This document shows positions 6,917 through 16,308 of a DNA stretch of 38,594 nt, in pieces. Under the pieces are notes generated by a model, which was given only the letters and a program-made list of their open reading frames with translations, did not search any database and had not been told where the DNA came from. How positions within the stretch are numbered: position 1 is the stretch's first letter; each line of letters opens with the position of its first letter. The translations under genes were made by a program, and so were the position numbers. This stretch comes from Acetatifactor sp. (GTDB lineage: Bacteria > Bacillota > Clostridia > Lachnospirales > Lachnospiraceae): positions 1 through 38,594 of the forward strand of contig JAFLRM010000033.1 of assembly GCA_022511465.1 (NCBI GenBank), read 5' to 3'.

Positions 6917-8122
6917 ATGAAATACAAAATGATCATTGCTGCCTGTGTTTTTGTCGTTGTAAGCGGACTGGGTTGCTTGACTATCATCCCTCACGCAAAA
7001 ACCACAATGGGAGATGTAACAGAAAATGAAACGGCTTCGGAAGCAAATACAGAGAATATGTCAAGATGCGAAAACGTCATCGCCGATTTTAGAGAAGGCG
7101 GCGGGATACAGCCCTTCCTAAACACTCTTGGGACCGGGTACGCAGAATACGATATCCACCAGGAGAGCGAATACTCGGATCTTGCAATAGCAAACGTAAC
7201 CAACTATGTAAATGTACGCACCGAACCTAACACGGCCAGCGATATCGTGGGCAAAATTTACGACGGTGCCGTGGCTCAGATCCTGTCAGTGACGGAAGAA
7301 GAGGACGGCGACTGGTTCCAGGTGATATCCGGAAACGTGGAAGGTTATATCAAAGCGGAATTTTTTCTGTATGGAGATGCGGCTGTGGCTGTGATCGATG
7401 ATCATGTGACCCGCTATGCCACCGTACTGGCTGACCGATTGAATGTGAGATCTCAGCCTGACATAGAGTCCTCCCGTGTGGGATATATCAATAACGGTGA
7501 GCGTGTACAGATATTGGAAGATCAGGGAGAGTGGCTGAAAGTACAGTACACTAAAAGCATTACCGGTTTCGTGTCCGCAGAATATGTGACGGTGTCAGAG
7601 GAATTTGTCTATGCGAAGACTCTGGAAGAGGAAGCTCAGGAACTTGCTGCGCGCAGGGCGTTGCAGGAGCGCCAGAGACAGTCGGAGGCGCAGGCGGCAG
7701 AGAACACTGCCGTGACCATAACGGCGACACCTCCCGACACTTCCTACTCCACCAACGAGGAACTCCGCCAGGAAATCATCAATTATGCCATGCAGTTTTT
7801 GGGCAACAAATATGTTCATGGCGGTCAGTCGCTGGCCGGCGGTACGGATTGTTCCGGGTTCACATCTCTGATCTATGCGGAGTTTGGTTACTCCCTCGGC
7901 AGAACGCCTGCAAGCCAGCTTAGCAGCGCCGGACGCGGTATCGATTACAGCGAGGCACAGCCCGGCGACATCATCTGTTATGGCTCCAGCGGAAAGTGTA
8001 CCCATGTGGCGATATACATTGGAGGCGGACAGATCATCCACTCCGCCAACTCCAGAAAGGGCGTCATCATAGGTCAGGCAGACTACGATACGATTTTGGG
8101 CGTTCGGAACGTAATTGATTGA
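6917..8122 (+). CDS. Secreted peptidoglycan hydrolase: two SH3 domains plus NlpC/P60
   Basis: A 401-residue exported cell-wall enzyme. Residues 1-28 form a signal peptide or membrane anchor (KYKMIIAAC then a hydrophobic run). Two bacterial SH3 domains follow at about 92-150 (YVNVRTEPNTASDIVGKI) and 170-225 (RLNVRSQPDIESSRVGYI); these usually bind wall peptide or glycan. A charged, Ala/Gln-rich linker spans about 235-265. The NlpC/P60 domain (about 284-401) has catalytic Cys312 (TDCSGFTSLIY), His363 (THVAIYIGGG) and His375. P60 enzymes cut gamma-D-Glu-diamino acid bonds. The frame is open from 6806, but AGAGGATAAGAG precedes the ATG at 6917 and the signal peptide starts there. It is the only clear plus-strand gene. 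Confidence 0.9.
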   Translation: MKYKMIIAACVFVVVSGLGCLTIIPHAKTTMGDVTENETASEANTENMSRCENVIADFREGGGIQPFLNTLGTGYAEYDIHQESEYSDLAIANVTNYVNVRTEPNTASDIVGKIYDGAVAQILSVTEEEDGDWFQVISGNVEGYIKAEFFLYGDAAVAVIDDHVTRYATVLADRLNVRSQPDIESSRVGYINNGERVQILEDQGEWLKVQYTKSITGFVSAEYVTVSEEFVYAKTLEEEAQELAARRALQERQRQSEAQAAENTAVTITATPPDTSYSTNEELRQEIINYAMQFLGNKYVHGGQSLAGGTDCSGFTSLIYAEFGYSLGRTPASQLSSAGRGIDYSEAQPGDIICYGSSGKCTHVAIYIGGGQIIHSANSRKGVIIGQADYDTILGVRNVID

Positions 8123-8154
8123 ACATAACCGAAAAAGATAAATGGCGTCATCGG

Positions 8155-9450
8155 TCAGGGCGAGAGGATATCTGACTTTGACAGGATCATATCCCCAAGG
8201 ATCTCATCACATTTCTGCTGTAGATCCTCCATATGCAGGGCAACGCCTCCATAGTTCCAAATGCCATGTTTTCTGGCCAGTTCCTCCGTGTAATCCTCCA
8301 GGGGGTAAACACCTCCCAGACGGACAGGCCCGCTTGTATAATGGCAGACCAACGGGAGAACACCACTGGAGTCTTCATCAATGAAGACCTGATCCTCCGT
8401 CACACGGAATCGTACCCATGCCATTTCTTCCAACATGCAGAGAGCATCTTTCTGGGTGGACACATAGTTGCCCAGGGAGTAGTAACAGAGGGTTTTGTGA
8501 CCATCCTCCGATGTGATCCATTCCACCGGCTGGGGCACATGGGGGTGAGTACCGATGATCAGATCGGCACCGGCAGCTGCCATCTCCTCCGCAAAAGCTT
8601 TCTGGTAACGGGAAGGAGCTGTCACATATTCCGTACCCCAGTGCGGGCAGACAATAACAATGTCTGCCTTAAATTTTGCCTCCCGGATATCTTGGATCAC
8701 CTTGGGGTTCAGAGTGGTAAAGTCAATTGCACCCGTTTTAGGATTGCAATCGCAGAGCGTATTCAGATGCCCCCTCAAGGACTGATCCACTGTTGCCGCA
8801 TTGGGACCATAAGTGTAATTCAGGATGGCAAAGGTGACATCGTCTATAGCGAGAAGCGGAATTTCTTCTGGCTGTTCGTCGCCGGAAATGCCCGCCACCA
8901 GAATATCCGGATACTGTTCCCAAAAAGAGACGCAGTTCTTCAATCCGTCAATTCCCTGATCCGCCGCATGGTTCGTAGCGTGAAGCACTACATTGAAGCC
9001 GGCAGCCGCAATGGCATCCCCCACTTCCGTGGGGGAGTTAAAGTATGGGTATCCGGAGAAACCGATCTGATCGCCGCCAAAAATAGTCTCTTGATTTATC
9101 ATGCGTATATCCGCTTTTTTAATATATTCTGATATATTTTGAAACAAAAATGAGAAGTCATAGCTGCCATCGTTCTGTTTGCCGGTGCGTACCACACCCA
9201 TGTGCATCAGATTGTCCCCCAAAGCCATTAGAGTGATGTCGTACTCCTGAAAGGGTTCCGGAATTGGTTCTGACGTTGGTTCCGGAGCCGGATTCCGTGA
9301 AGGTGTGGGCAACGGCGCAGAAGCATCGGTGATCGCCTGACCCGAAGCCGGTTCCTGTCTAAAAAAATCATATGCACATACACCCAAACAAACAAATAAC
9401 ATAATTGTCACATGTATGGCGATGCGATGAATCGATCGGCGGTATTTCAT
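8155..9450 (-). CDS. CapA-like membrane-anchored metallophosphatase-fold protein
   Basis: A 431-residue protein with an N-terminal signal anchor (about 8-28) and a Pro/Glu-rich spacer (about 45-66). It then has the CapA/PgsA domain: LMALGDNLMH near residue 75, INQET near 118, HATNHAADQGI near 156, CPHWGTEY near 273 and GTHPHVPQPVE near 303. These motifs match the metal-binding positions of the calcineurin-like fold. Family members are linked to poly-gamma-glutamate capsule synthesis, but no capB/capC is present here, so the substrate is open. The start has TAGGAGATTTGC-ATG. It follows the KdgF cupin by 9 nt and converges with the P60 gene, 32 nt apart with no visible terminator. Confidence 0.85.
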   Translation of the reverse strand: MKYRRSIHRIAIHVTIMLFVCLGVCAYDFFRQEPASGQAITDASAPLPTPSRNPAPEPTSEPIPEPFQEYDITLMALGDNLMHMGVVRTGKQNDGSYDFSFLFQNISEYIKKADIRMINQETIFGGDQIGFSGYPYFNSPTEVGDAIAAAGFNVVLHATNHAADQGIDGLKNCVSFWEQYPDILVAGISGDEQPEEIPLLAIDDVTFAILNYTYGPNAATVDQSLRGHLNTLCDCNPKTGAIDFTTLNPKVIQDIREAKFKADIVIVCPHWGTEYVTAPSRYQKAFAEEMAAAGADLIIGTHPHVPQPVEWITSEDGHKTLCYYSLGNYVSTQKDALCMLEEMAWVRFRVTEDQVFIDEDSSGVLPLVCHYTSGPVRLGGVYPLEDYTEELARKHGIWNYGGVALHMEDLQQKCDEILGDMILSKSDILSP

Positions 9451-9459
9451 GCAAATCTC

Positions 9460-9810
9460 CTACGCTTTTCCTATAAAGTCCTCCCGCATCGGCGAAAAGA
9501 TATCTAAAAGCACGCCCTCCTCCAGGCATACACAGCCATGCGGGATCCCATCCTTTTTCAGCATGCTGTCCCCGGGGTTGACGATCTTCTTTTCATCACC
9601 GATCGTAAATTCAAATTGTCCGCTCACTACGTAGGTGATCTGTGTATGCGGATGGTAATGCAGCGCGCCGACCGCCCCCTTTGTGAAGTGGTTTTCCACA
9701 ACCATCAGTTCATCCGTATAGGCCAGTATTTTGCGCACAACACCTTCGCAGCCGTTCTCGCCTTCGATTTCGGCATTGTAATTCCATATCCTGTCTTTTT
9801 TTGTTTTCAT
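9460..9810 (-). CDS. kdgF: KdgF-type cupin, uronate metabolism
   Basis: This 116-residue single-domain cupin opens with a strongly KdgF-like pattern: GVVRKILAYTDELM, FTKGAVGALHYHPHTQ with the metal-binding histidines, YVVSGQFEF, GDSMLKKDGIPHG with the last histidine, and LDIFSPMREDF. KdgF speeds conversion of the unsaturated uronate released by pectin or alginate lyases into the linear ketone that leads to 2-keto-3-deoxygluconate. The frame is open to 9867, but GGAGG eight bases before the ATG at 9810 sets the start. It follows the lyase-like gene by 41 nt, and a KDG-kinase-like gene lies at 16309-17397, which supports a pectin pathway. Confidence 0.75.
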   Translation of the reverse strand: MKTKKDRIWNYNAEIEGENGCEGVVRKILAYTDELMVVENHFTKGAVGALHYHPHTQITYVVSGQFEFTIGDEKKIVNPGDSMLKKDGIPHGCVCLEEGVLLDIFSPMREDFIGKA

Positions 9811-9851
9811 CTGCATTTCCTCCATGATCTTTATTTTACATCTTTGCTTCC

Positions 9852-12263
9852 TTACAGAAGCCCGCACTCTGCTGCCGCTCTGTAATAGGTTGCCAGAGGT
9901 ATCATGCTCTGCGCAAAATTCTTGCTGCTGGCGTTGCCCACGATCACCGCATCGCCCACGATCTTTTTGCCTCCCACAGCGCCGGGAACCGCCGCTGATA
10001 TAGTCTTCCTAAATGTCAGTATCCCGGGCCGCAGATAGTTCTCATCCCCGGACAGCTCATAGGCGATGGCCAGTGCCTCCAGAAGCAGAGTATTATTTCC
10101 GATGCGGTTTAAGCTGGGAAGCTCCTTGTAATAAAAGCAGCCCAGCTTCTCCATATAACAATTTTCAATCAGATCATCCACCGCGCGAAGCATCATCGCC
10201 TTCAGTTCAGGATCAGGGAACTCCCTGTAATAACGCATGACACTTCCGATCGCAACGGAGATCATAAATCCCACGCGAATGACGGTATTGTCCGTGTAGG
10301 GGGCAAGCCAGTTGCCGTACTGCTCCTCCCAAACCTTAAAATCCTGCAGGATCCTCGCACATTTTGCGATCCACTTCTCCTCTCTGGTCTCCACATACAG
10401 CGCCGTGAGCGTCCGAAGCGCCCAGCCGGTCTCTCTGGCGTTGGCCTCTCCCACCTGGGCGTACATGGGACTGTCCAGAAGCCGAAGCACATTATCTCCA
10501 ATCCCAATCGCAGTCTCAAGTCCTCTCTCGTCACCTGTAAAATGATAATAATCCAAGAGCCCTTCCACCCATTCATGGGAGCAGACCATGACTCCGTCGA
10601 TACAATGTCCGCCCGTGTGCTCCCACTGTCCGCCCACATAGAGAGGGTTGGGGTGATAGTGACACACATCCACATCCATCCAATGGCTGCAGGATGCAAT
10701 GTTATAATCCAGAAACCTCCGAATGCCCGTACGCACATATAAAAGTGCGCAGGCATGGGGATAATCATATTCGTTGTTGCACCAGACCAGATTGTCGCCG
10801 GCCCGCCCCTGAGCCGTGTAGCCGGAGTCGTAAGAATCACCGAAATTCAGCATTCCATAGGCACGGCAATGACCGTCGGCCCTTCCGACCAAACATTGCT
10901 CCACATCAATATCCAATTTGTCCGCAAAGACATTCAGCCACACCCCTGAGTCCCTGTGAGTTTCAGGCGACAGATAAGGTCTGTCAGGCATCTGGTAGAT
11001 CAGACTGCGGTTATCAATCTCCGCCAGATCCTCCTCCGCCGTGTGGAAGTGCAGCAAAAACCTCTGCTCTCTGGACATGCCGGTCTGCATAACCACTTTT
11101 TCAACATTCTCGGGCACCAGCATCACAGAGATTCCCGTTTGATCCGCCTGCACCGCCTTGGGGTAATTTTGCTGCGCCTGAAATACCGTGGCGCACACAC
11201 CGCCCTCGCTGTCCGTTACATCTGCAAAAAAGGTTCCGTAGAGTACCTCGGCAAAATGCTCATTCGCCTCCCTGAGAAGCCACTTGGAGTCCACTGTGCG
11301 GCTCACGGCAGTGCCATCCTGTCCCAGATAAAAGTCTGTCTTATAATTGGAGTTTCCCACACAGGTTCGCACCTTCTCCACAGGAGTTCTATCCACGGCC
11401 TGCTTAAGCTCTCCCACACCCGTCACATGAAAAACAGGGCCATCGCCAAGCTCCGGGCCATCCAAATGATCCCCGCACCCCGTGGAATCCAGCTTTTCGT
11501 ATGTATTCATCTTCACAAGTTCTCCCCCTGCAACCTCGTCAGGGGTTCTGAGAAGCTGAAATGCCAGCGAAGCCACGTGAAGAGGTTCGTCTGTGGTGTT
11601 GATGATCCGATAGGACACCTCCACCCAGGGCTTTCCCGCCCACGCAGTGAGCTTACATTCAAAATCCACATGTGGCATACCACTCTGCCCTGCATTCAAA
11701 ACATTGCTGCCTCTTGCCCTCAAAATGGCACACACAGGCCCTTCCTCCACTACCTGCCAATCGTCAATTTGCACTTGATATTCCCGCCCCTCACCGTCTT
11801 TCAGAAACGGGCCAACAAACTGTTTTTGCTCATAATCCCTGCCGAGGGCATGAAGTTTTTCAAAAAGGGCATTGCTGCCATTCTGTACCCGGAAGGAAAA
11901 AGGCTGCTGTTCTCCGCCGCAGGCTGTGGACACCGTAACACCCATTTCGTCCGCTTTGACATGAAGTGCTGCCTCTCCCGACCGGGAAGATGCTGCTCCC
12001 TCCGCCTCTCCGTGCAGACTGCACTGCAGCACCGCACCTCTATTGGCAGGCAGATCCGCCAAAAAGCGCAGGAATAAAAAACGCACGGACCCATCCTTAT
12101 GTCGGGAAGTCACCTTTGCCTGAAGGGGCAGTTCCCTACCTTCCTGATACACCCTGACCCCGGAGAGTTCCCGAAGCTCACCCTCCTTCACCGGAATGCC
12201 GATATAGCAGGGTTCTGCAACTCTGTCGCAGCGATACAGTTTATCAAAGAAAATATCTATCAT
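9852..12263 (-). CDS. PcRGLX/YetA-like (PL26-like) rhamnogalacturonan-active protein
   Basis: An 803-residue protein without a signal peptide. The first part (about 1-90) looks like the RIFT-barrel domain of PcRGLX and Bacillus YetA: CYIGIPVKEGELREL, LPLQAKVTSRHKDGSVRFLFL. A beta-rich middle region follows (about 90-420), then an alpha/alpha-barrel-like C-terminal half rich in Trp and His (YDYPHACALLY, SHWMDVDVCHYHPN, QWEHTGGHCIDG, EWVEGLLDYYHFTGDE). PcRGLX is an exo-acting rhamnogalacturonan lyase; the intracellular location here suggests action on imported oligosaccharides. GGGAGGTG six bases before the ATG at 12263 sets the start; an in-frame GTG at 12272 overlaps that site. The neighbouring kdgF and kdgK-like genes support the role. 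A related glycosidase is the main alternative. Confidence 0.6.
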   Translation of the reverse strand: MIDIFFDKLYRCDRVAEPCYIGIPVKEGELRELSGVRVYQEGRELPLQAKVTSRHKDGSVRFLFLRFLADLPANRGAVLQCSLHGEAEGAASSRSGEAALHVKADEMGVTVSTACGGEQQPFSFRVQNGSNALFEKLHALGRDYEQKQFVGPFLKDGEGREYQVQIDDWQVVEEGPVCAILRARGSNVLNAGQSGMPHVDFECKLTAWAGKPWVEVSYRIINTTDEPLHVASLAFQLLRTPDEVAGGELVKMNTYEKLDSTGCGDHLDGPELGDGPVFHVTGVGELKQAVDRTPVEKVRTCVGNSNYKTDFYLGQDGTAVSRTVDSKWLLREANEHFAEVLYGTFFADVTDSEGGVCATVFQAQQNYPKAVQADQTGISVMLVPENVEKVVMQTGMSREQRFLLHFHTAEEDLAEIDNRSLIYQMPDRPYLSPETHRDSGVWLNVFADKLDIDVEQCLVGRADGHCRAYGMLNFGDSYDSGYTAQGRAGDNLVWCNNEYDYPHACALLYVRTGIRRFLDYNIASCSHWMDVDVCHYHPNPLYVGGQWEHTGGHCIDGVMVCSHEWVEGLLDYYHFTGDERGLETAIGIGDNVLRLLDSPMYAQVGEANARETGWALRTLTALYVETREEKWIAKCARILQDFKVWEEQYGNWLAPYTDNTVIRVGFMISVAIGSVMRYYREFPDPELKAMMLRAVDDLIENCYMEKLGCFYYKELPSLNRIGNNTLLLEALAIAYELSGDENYLRPGILTFRKTISAAVPGAVGGKKIVGDAVIVGNASSKNFAQSMIPLATYYRAAAECGLL

Positions 12264-12304
12264 AAGAAGCACCTCCCATATTTTTTCATTTTAGCATTGA
12301 CACA

Positions 12305-15300
12305 TCATAGTTGAGATACCACATCCTCAATAAGTCCTTCCACCTTCTCAGCTGCTGCACCAAATTCAAAGTCCTCCACATCCTGCCTGACGTCACGCAG
12401 AAGCTTGCTCACCGATGTTCCCTGATATACAAGCCCGCTCATCTCTGTGAGGCTGGCTTCTGCCTTATCCGCCTCAAAGGTGTCAAGACTTTTCTTTAAT
12501 TCTGACAGACTCTCAAGCAGTTTGTCCTTAGACACCTCTGTGCCGGCTGTCGAAGTCTCCTCCGACGTAACCGCCTCAGCCAGATATAGCGCATCTGAAA
12601 TGTACTGTGCCGTTTCCCGATATTTGCCAATGAGCTCTTCGTGATTCTCTCTGATATAGGCTACATCCTGATTCTTTGCAGCTTCTTCCGCATCCTTTGC
12701 CATCTCCGAGAGCGTATCGGCCCCCAGCATTTTAGAAGTACTCTTCAGGGCATGCACAAAAGTCTGATAATCCGCAATATTCTCCTCTTGGAAAGCAGTT
12801 TCTATATCTGTTATCTTGCTCTCTGAATTCTTTGCAAACGCCAGGAGCATCTCCTCATAAAACTCGCTGTCACCACGGGAGTACCGCAGTCCGGCCTCCG
12901 TATGCAAGCCTTTCTCTTCCAGCCTGGTAAAACCCTCTTTTCTTGGGGCATCCTCCAAAAACGTCTCCTTCGCATCAGCCTGTTCTGCATATACATCGGA
13001 ATCGTCTGAGTCCTCCCTTATCTGCACGAGCTCCTCCGGCAAATAAGAAACAACCATCTGCTCCAGCCGCTCAGCGTCGATCGGCTTTGTCAAAAAGTCC
13101 GCGAATCCTTCTTTCAGATAGACTTCCCTCGCTCCGGAAACCGCATTTGCCGTCAGAGCGATCACTGGCGTCTTTTCATTTGGGAAATGCTCAAGTTTCT
13201 GAATCTCATGCAGTGTCTCAATCCCATCCATCCCCGGCATCATATGATCCATGAAAATAATGTGAAACGGCTCCTTTTTTACAAGCTCCAGACAACTCTT
13301 TCCGGAATCTGCCGTGACAATACTCATCTTGGTACGCTTTAACAGCGCCTTAAACACGGCAAGGTTCATCTCATTGTCATCGACCACAAGGACGTTTGCG
13401 TCCGGTGCTTCAAAGCTTTCCCGCTTCTGCTCCGTCCTCGACCTTTGCCTGCTCATGATCGCCCCAAAATCACCTGTGGGTTCGTCGTGGAGAACCTTTT
13501 GCGGTATCGTGACCGTAAACGTAGAGCCCTTCTGGTACTCGCTCTCCACCTTCATGTCACCGTTCATCAGCTTAAGCAGTGACATTGTGATGTTCATACC
13601 CAGTCCGGTTCCCTCGATATTCCGATTCTTCTCCTCTTCCAGCCGCTGGAAGCTCTCAAACAGCTTCCCCATATCTTCCTGCCTGATACCCATACCCGTA
13701 TCCTTCACGGATATGATGAGATCCATCCTGTCCTTACCGGTCCTCTTGTAGGTTGCATGCAGCTCTATGCCACCCTTGGGCGTATATTTCACTGCGTTGG
13801 TAAGAAGGTTCGTCACAATCTGCTTAATCCTAACCTCATCCCCAAAGAGCGTCCGAGGCATTGTCTCATTCAATATGAAATCAATCGTCAGGCCCTTCTC
13901 CTGCGCCCGCAGGTAGATGATATTCCACAAATCTATGATGATGTCTGCCACCTCGTACTCCGTCGGGACAATTTCCATCTTGCCGGACTCGATCTTTGAC
14001 ATGTCCAGAATATCATTGATCAGAAATAAAAGTGTTTTCCCGGAACTCTGGATATTTTCCGCGTAGGAGAGGAGCAGTTCATCTTTACACTCGCGGAGTA
14101 TCATCTCATTCATACCGAGCACAGCGTTGATCGGCGTTCGGATCTCATGGGACATGTTAGAGAGAAAACGTGATTTTGCCTGCTCTGCCCGGATTGCGGA
14201 TTCAGCTGCCTCCTTCAGGTTGTCGTTCGCCTTTGACTGCCACCGTATCATCCTGTTGATGACCACATTGACTGCCAGGATACATCCGCCAAACAACCCC
14301 AGGAAAAGAACTGCATACTGCAGCACATTGCCATATATGCTCCACCAGTCCTTTACCACTATGATCCGGAAGCCGGAGACATTTTCATCCATGGAGGCGC
14401 ACACCTTGTACTTCCCATCGTAATCCTTAAGCACAACCATTCCCGTCTCACTGTATAGTCTGTCATAGACCAGATCATGTATATTCACCGAATCCTCATC
14501 CGAAAACTCATAATCCGAATTGGGGTGGTCAATGATCAGTCCATATTTATCCACCAGAAATGCGTATCCCTGTTCCGAATAGCCCTCCCCGAGAATATCC
14601 ACCAGCACATCCAGATAGAAATCGATGGCAAACACCCCATAAAATTCTCCGCTGTCCGAGTTCACCACCTTGGAAAAGGTTATACAATACTCACCTGTCC
14701 TCGCATCATAGTACGGCTCTGTGATGTTAAAGTCCTCCGCCGTCAGCGCGCCGATATACCAGATGCGTTCCTCCTCCACATAGTCCGGCTCAGGCACCCA
14801 TCCGTTGTTCATGACCATCGGATGCCCGTGCGGGAAATCCGGGTTCGCAATGTAGGTGGCGGAAATCTTCGGATAATGCTTCGTGATGTCATCGAGAAAC
14901 TTCACCATCTCATCATAGTCCAAAAGCAGCTCCGGTTTTGCCACAACGACATTGTCAAACATGTCAAGAATACTTTTCTGCTCTAAGATCCAGTCACCGA
15001 CCTCGTAATTGTATTCCCGCAATTCCTCCTCCATTTTAATGCGGCTTTCATTGATCGACATTGATGCACTGCCATATATTGCAATGATCATTGTGACGAC
15101 AAAAATACTGGTGATCACAATCTGATATTTACGTTGATCCCACACCGTGAGATCGATCTTCTTTTTTTCTTTCCGTTTATCCTCCTCGTGCCACGCTTCC
15201 CTGCCTTGCAAAATACGTTCAACCCGGTGCCGCTCACGCAGCCCCAGATAATAGACAATTACAATTGCAAACACCAACAACAGAATAAAGCCAAAATTGC

Positions 15301-16165
15301 GGAACATCTGGCTATAAGTCTCACGGTACAGCGTCGAATTGCTGACACTGCACATCATATACCAGCCGTTTTCCGTCCTGCTGCAGAATATCGTGCTGTC
15401 CTCTCCCCCTGTGGAAGTCCGCAAGGACAGACTCTCTTCGTCCGACGCCACCGCACGCAGAAAAGCGTCGCGGTACTGCGGCAGCTCCGAGGAAAGCTTC
15501 TTCCCGATCATATCCGGATCCGTATATCCCACGATGACCTCATTCGCATCGACGATCATCGCGTCGCCATATGCATCGCTGCCCATCTCATTCACATAGG
15601 ACTGGATCTCTGCCACGCTGTAGTCCAAAGCTACTACCGTTGCCCCATCCTCAAGCATAGTTGCAACGGTGAAGCACATATCGTCGGTAAATGCATCATG
15701 GTAGGTTGGGGATATATAGGTTTCGCCCCTCCCGGCTGCCAGAAGCCCACGGTACCATACTCGATCCTGCAGGACATAGTCCTTTGGTGTCTCCATGTCC
15801 GATATCATTACTACACCGTCCACAACACAGTAGACATTCAGACATATCCCATCAGACAGGCTATATTCAACCCTCTTCTGTCGCGAGAGGAAACGACGGA
15901 TTTCTTCCTCTGTAGCTCCGCTTTGAAGTGTTCCCTCCAGACTGCTGCGGACCCGTTCGAGCGCATACTCTGCCCGCGTCAATGATTCCTGAAATCTTGT
16001 CGCAATGCTCTGCACACGCATCCGCCCAATCTCCTCGGTCTGCTTCGCCGCTAAATCATACATCAGCAGGACATTTAAGACCATGATACCGACAAGGACT
16101 ACCGCCATTGCCACGACAAAAAGTTGATGCAGTTTGAAATGAAATCCCTTCCTCTTTGTTGTCAT
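12305..16165 (-). CDS. Tandem-Cache hybrid sensor histidine kinase with receiver and HPt
   Basis: A 1286-residue signalling protein. Membrane segments lie at about 15-37, 288-309, 347-367 and 617-640. They frame two separate outside domains, both Cache-like (the first with YISPTYHDAF, the second with YITGAL-like WYIGALTAEDF and FYGVFAIDF). A charged cytoplasmic loop (about 310-346) separates them. Inside the cell are HisKA with the phosphoacceptor His near 673 (MSHEIRTP), an ATPase domain (NLLTNAVKYT, DTGMGI, GTGLGM), a receiver with Asp near 973 (FMDHMMPGMDG), and an HPt domain with His near 1139 (FVHALKST). About 90 helical residues follow the HPt. GAAGGAGATACAG precedes the ATG at 16165; the in-frame TTG at 16180 is inside that site. 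It lies 41 nt before the lyase-like gene. Confidence 0.88.
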   Translation of the reverse strand: MTTKRKGFHFKLHQLFVVAMAVVLVGIMVLNVLLMYDLAAKQTEEIGRMRVQSIATRFQESLTRAEYALERVRSSLEGTLQSGATEEEIRRFLSRQKRVEYSLSDGICLNVYCVVDGVVMISDMETPKDYVLQDRVWYRGLLAAGRGETYISPTYHDAFTDDMCFTVATMLEDGATVVALDYSVAEIQSYVNEMGSDAYGDAMIVDANEVIVGYTDPDMIGKKLSSELPQYRDAFLRAVASDEESLSLRTSTGGEDSTIFCSRTENGWYMMCSVSNSTLYRETYSQMFRNFGFILLLVFAIVIVYYLGLRERHRVERILQGREAWHEEDKRKEKKKIDLTVWDQRKYQIVITSIFVVTMIIAIYGSASMSINESRIKMEEELREYNYEVGDWILEQKSILDMFDNVVVAKPELLLDYDEMVKFLDDITKHYPKISATYIANPDFPHGHPMVMNNGWVPEPDYVEEERIWYIGALTAEDFNITEPYYDARTGEYCITFSKVVNSDSGEFYGVFAIDFYLDVLVDILGEGYSEQGYAFLVDKYGLIIDHPNSDYEFSDEDSVNIHDLVYDRLYSETGMVVLKDYDGKYKVCASMDENVSGFRIIVVKDWWSIYGNVLQYAVLFLGLFGGCILAVNVVINRMIRWQSKANDNLKEAAESAIRAEQAKSRFLSNMSHEIRTPINAVLGMNEMILRECKDELLLSYAENIQSSGKTLLFLINDILDMSKIESGKMEIVPTEYEVADIIIDLWNIIYLRAQEKGLTIDFILNETMPRTLFGDEVRIKQIVTNLLTNAVKYTPKGGIELHATYKRTGKDRMDLIISVKDTGMGIRQEDMGKLFESFQRLEEEKNRNIEGTGLGMNITMSLLKLMNGDMKVESEYQKGSTFTVTIPQKVLHDEPTGDFGAIMSRQRSRTEQKRESFEAPDANVLVVDDNEMNLAVFKALLKRTKMSIVTADSGKSCLELVKKEPFHIIFMDHMMPGMDGIETLHEIQKLEHFPNEKTPVIALTANAVSGAREVYLKEGFADFLTKPIDAERLEQMVVSYLPEELVQIREDSDDSDVYAEQADAKETFLEDAPRKEGFTRLEEKGLHTEAGLRYSRGDSEFYEEMLLAFAKNSESKITDIETAFQEENIADYQTFVHALKSTSKMLGADTLSEMAKDAEEAAKNQDVAYIRENHEELIGKYRETAQYISDALYLAEAVTSEETSTAGTEVSKDKLLESLSELKKSLDTFEADKAEASLTEMSGLVYQGTSVSKLLRDVRQDVEDFEFGAAAEKVEGLIEDVVSQL

Positions 16166-16206
16166 CTGTATCTCCTTCAACAGATTTGCATACCATACCC
16201 AATCTT

Positions 16207-16236
16207 AGTATAACATTATGGAAAGTTGTTGTCCAA
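16207..16236 (-). promoter_or_regulatory. Promoter of the hybrid kinase gene
   Basis: TTGGAC (16236-16231) and TATACT (16212-16207) are separated by 18 nt, about 42 nt upstream of the start at 16165. Because no terminator follows the kinase gene, this promoter may also serve the lyase-like gene, kdgF and the capA-like gene. Confidence 0.65.
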
Positions 16237-16251
16237 TATAATTCCCCACAT

Positions 16252-16279
16252 AAAAAGGGCCGGCATATCGGCCGGCCCC
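16252..16279 (-). terminator. Intrinsic terminator after the KDG kinase gene
   Basis: The 8-bp G/C-rich arms 16257-16264 and 16271-16278 (GGGCCGGC/GCCGGCCC) with a 6-nt loop are followed on the minus strand by TTTTTA. It ends the kdgK transcript just before the hybrid kinase promoter. Confidence 0.88.
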
Positions 16280-16308
16280 TTCAAAGTCAGATGACTTTTC
16301 CTGTAATT

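Noticed and set aside
8233..9132. 299-codon plus-strand open frame opposite the CapA-like gene
   Set aside because: The minus strand carries a full set of CapA motifs; this frame has none and lacks an RBS.
10956..12077. 373-codon plus-strand open frame opposite the YetA-like gene
   Set aside because: The composition (Arg, His, Leu-rich, no domain) is typical of an antisense shadow; the minus-strand gene is well supported.
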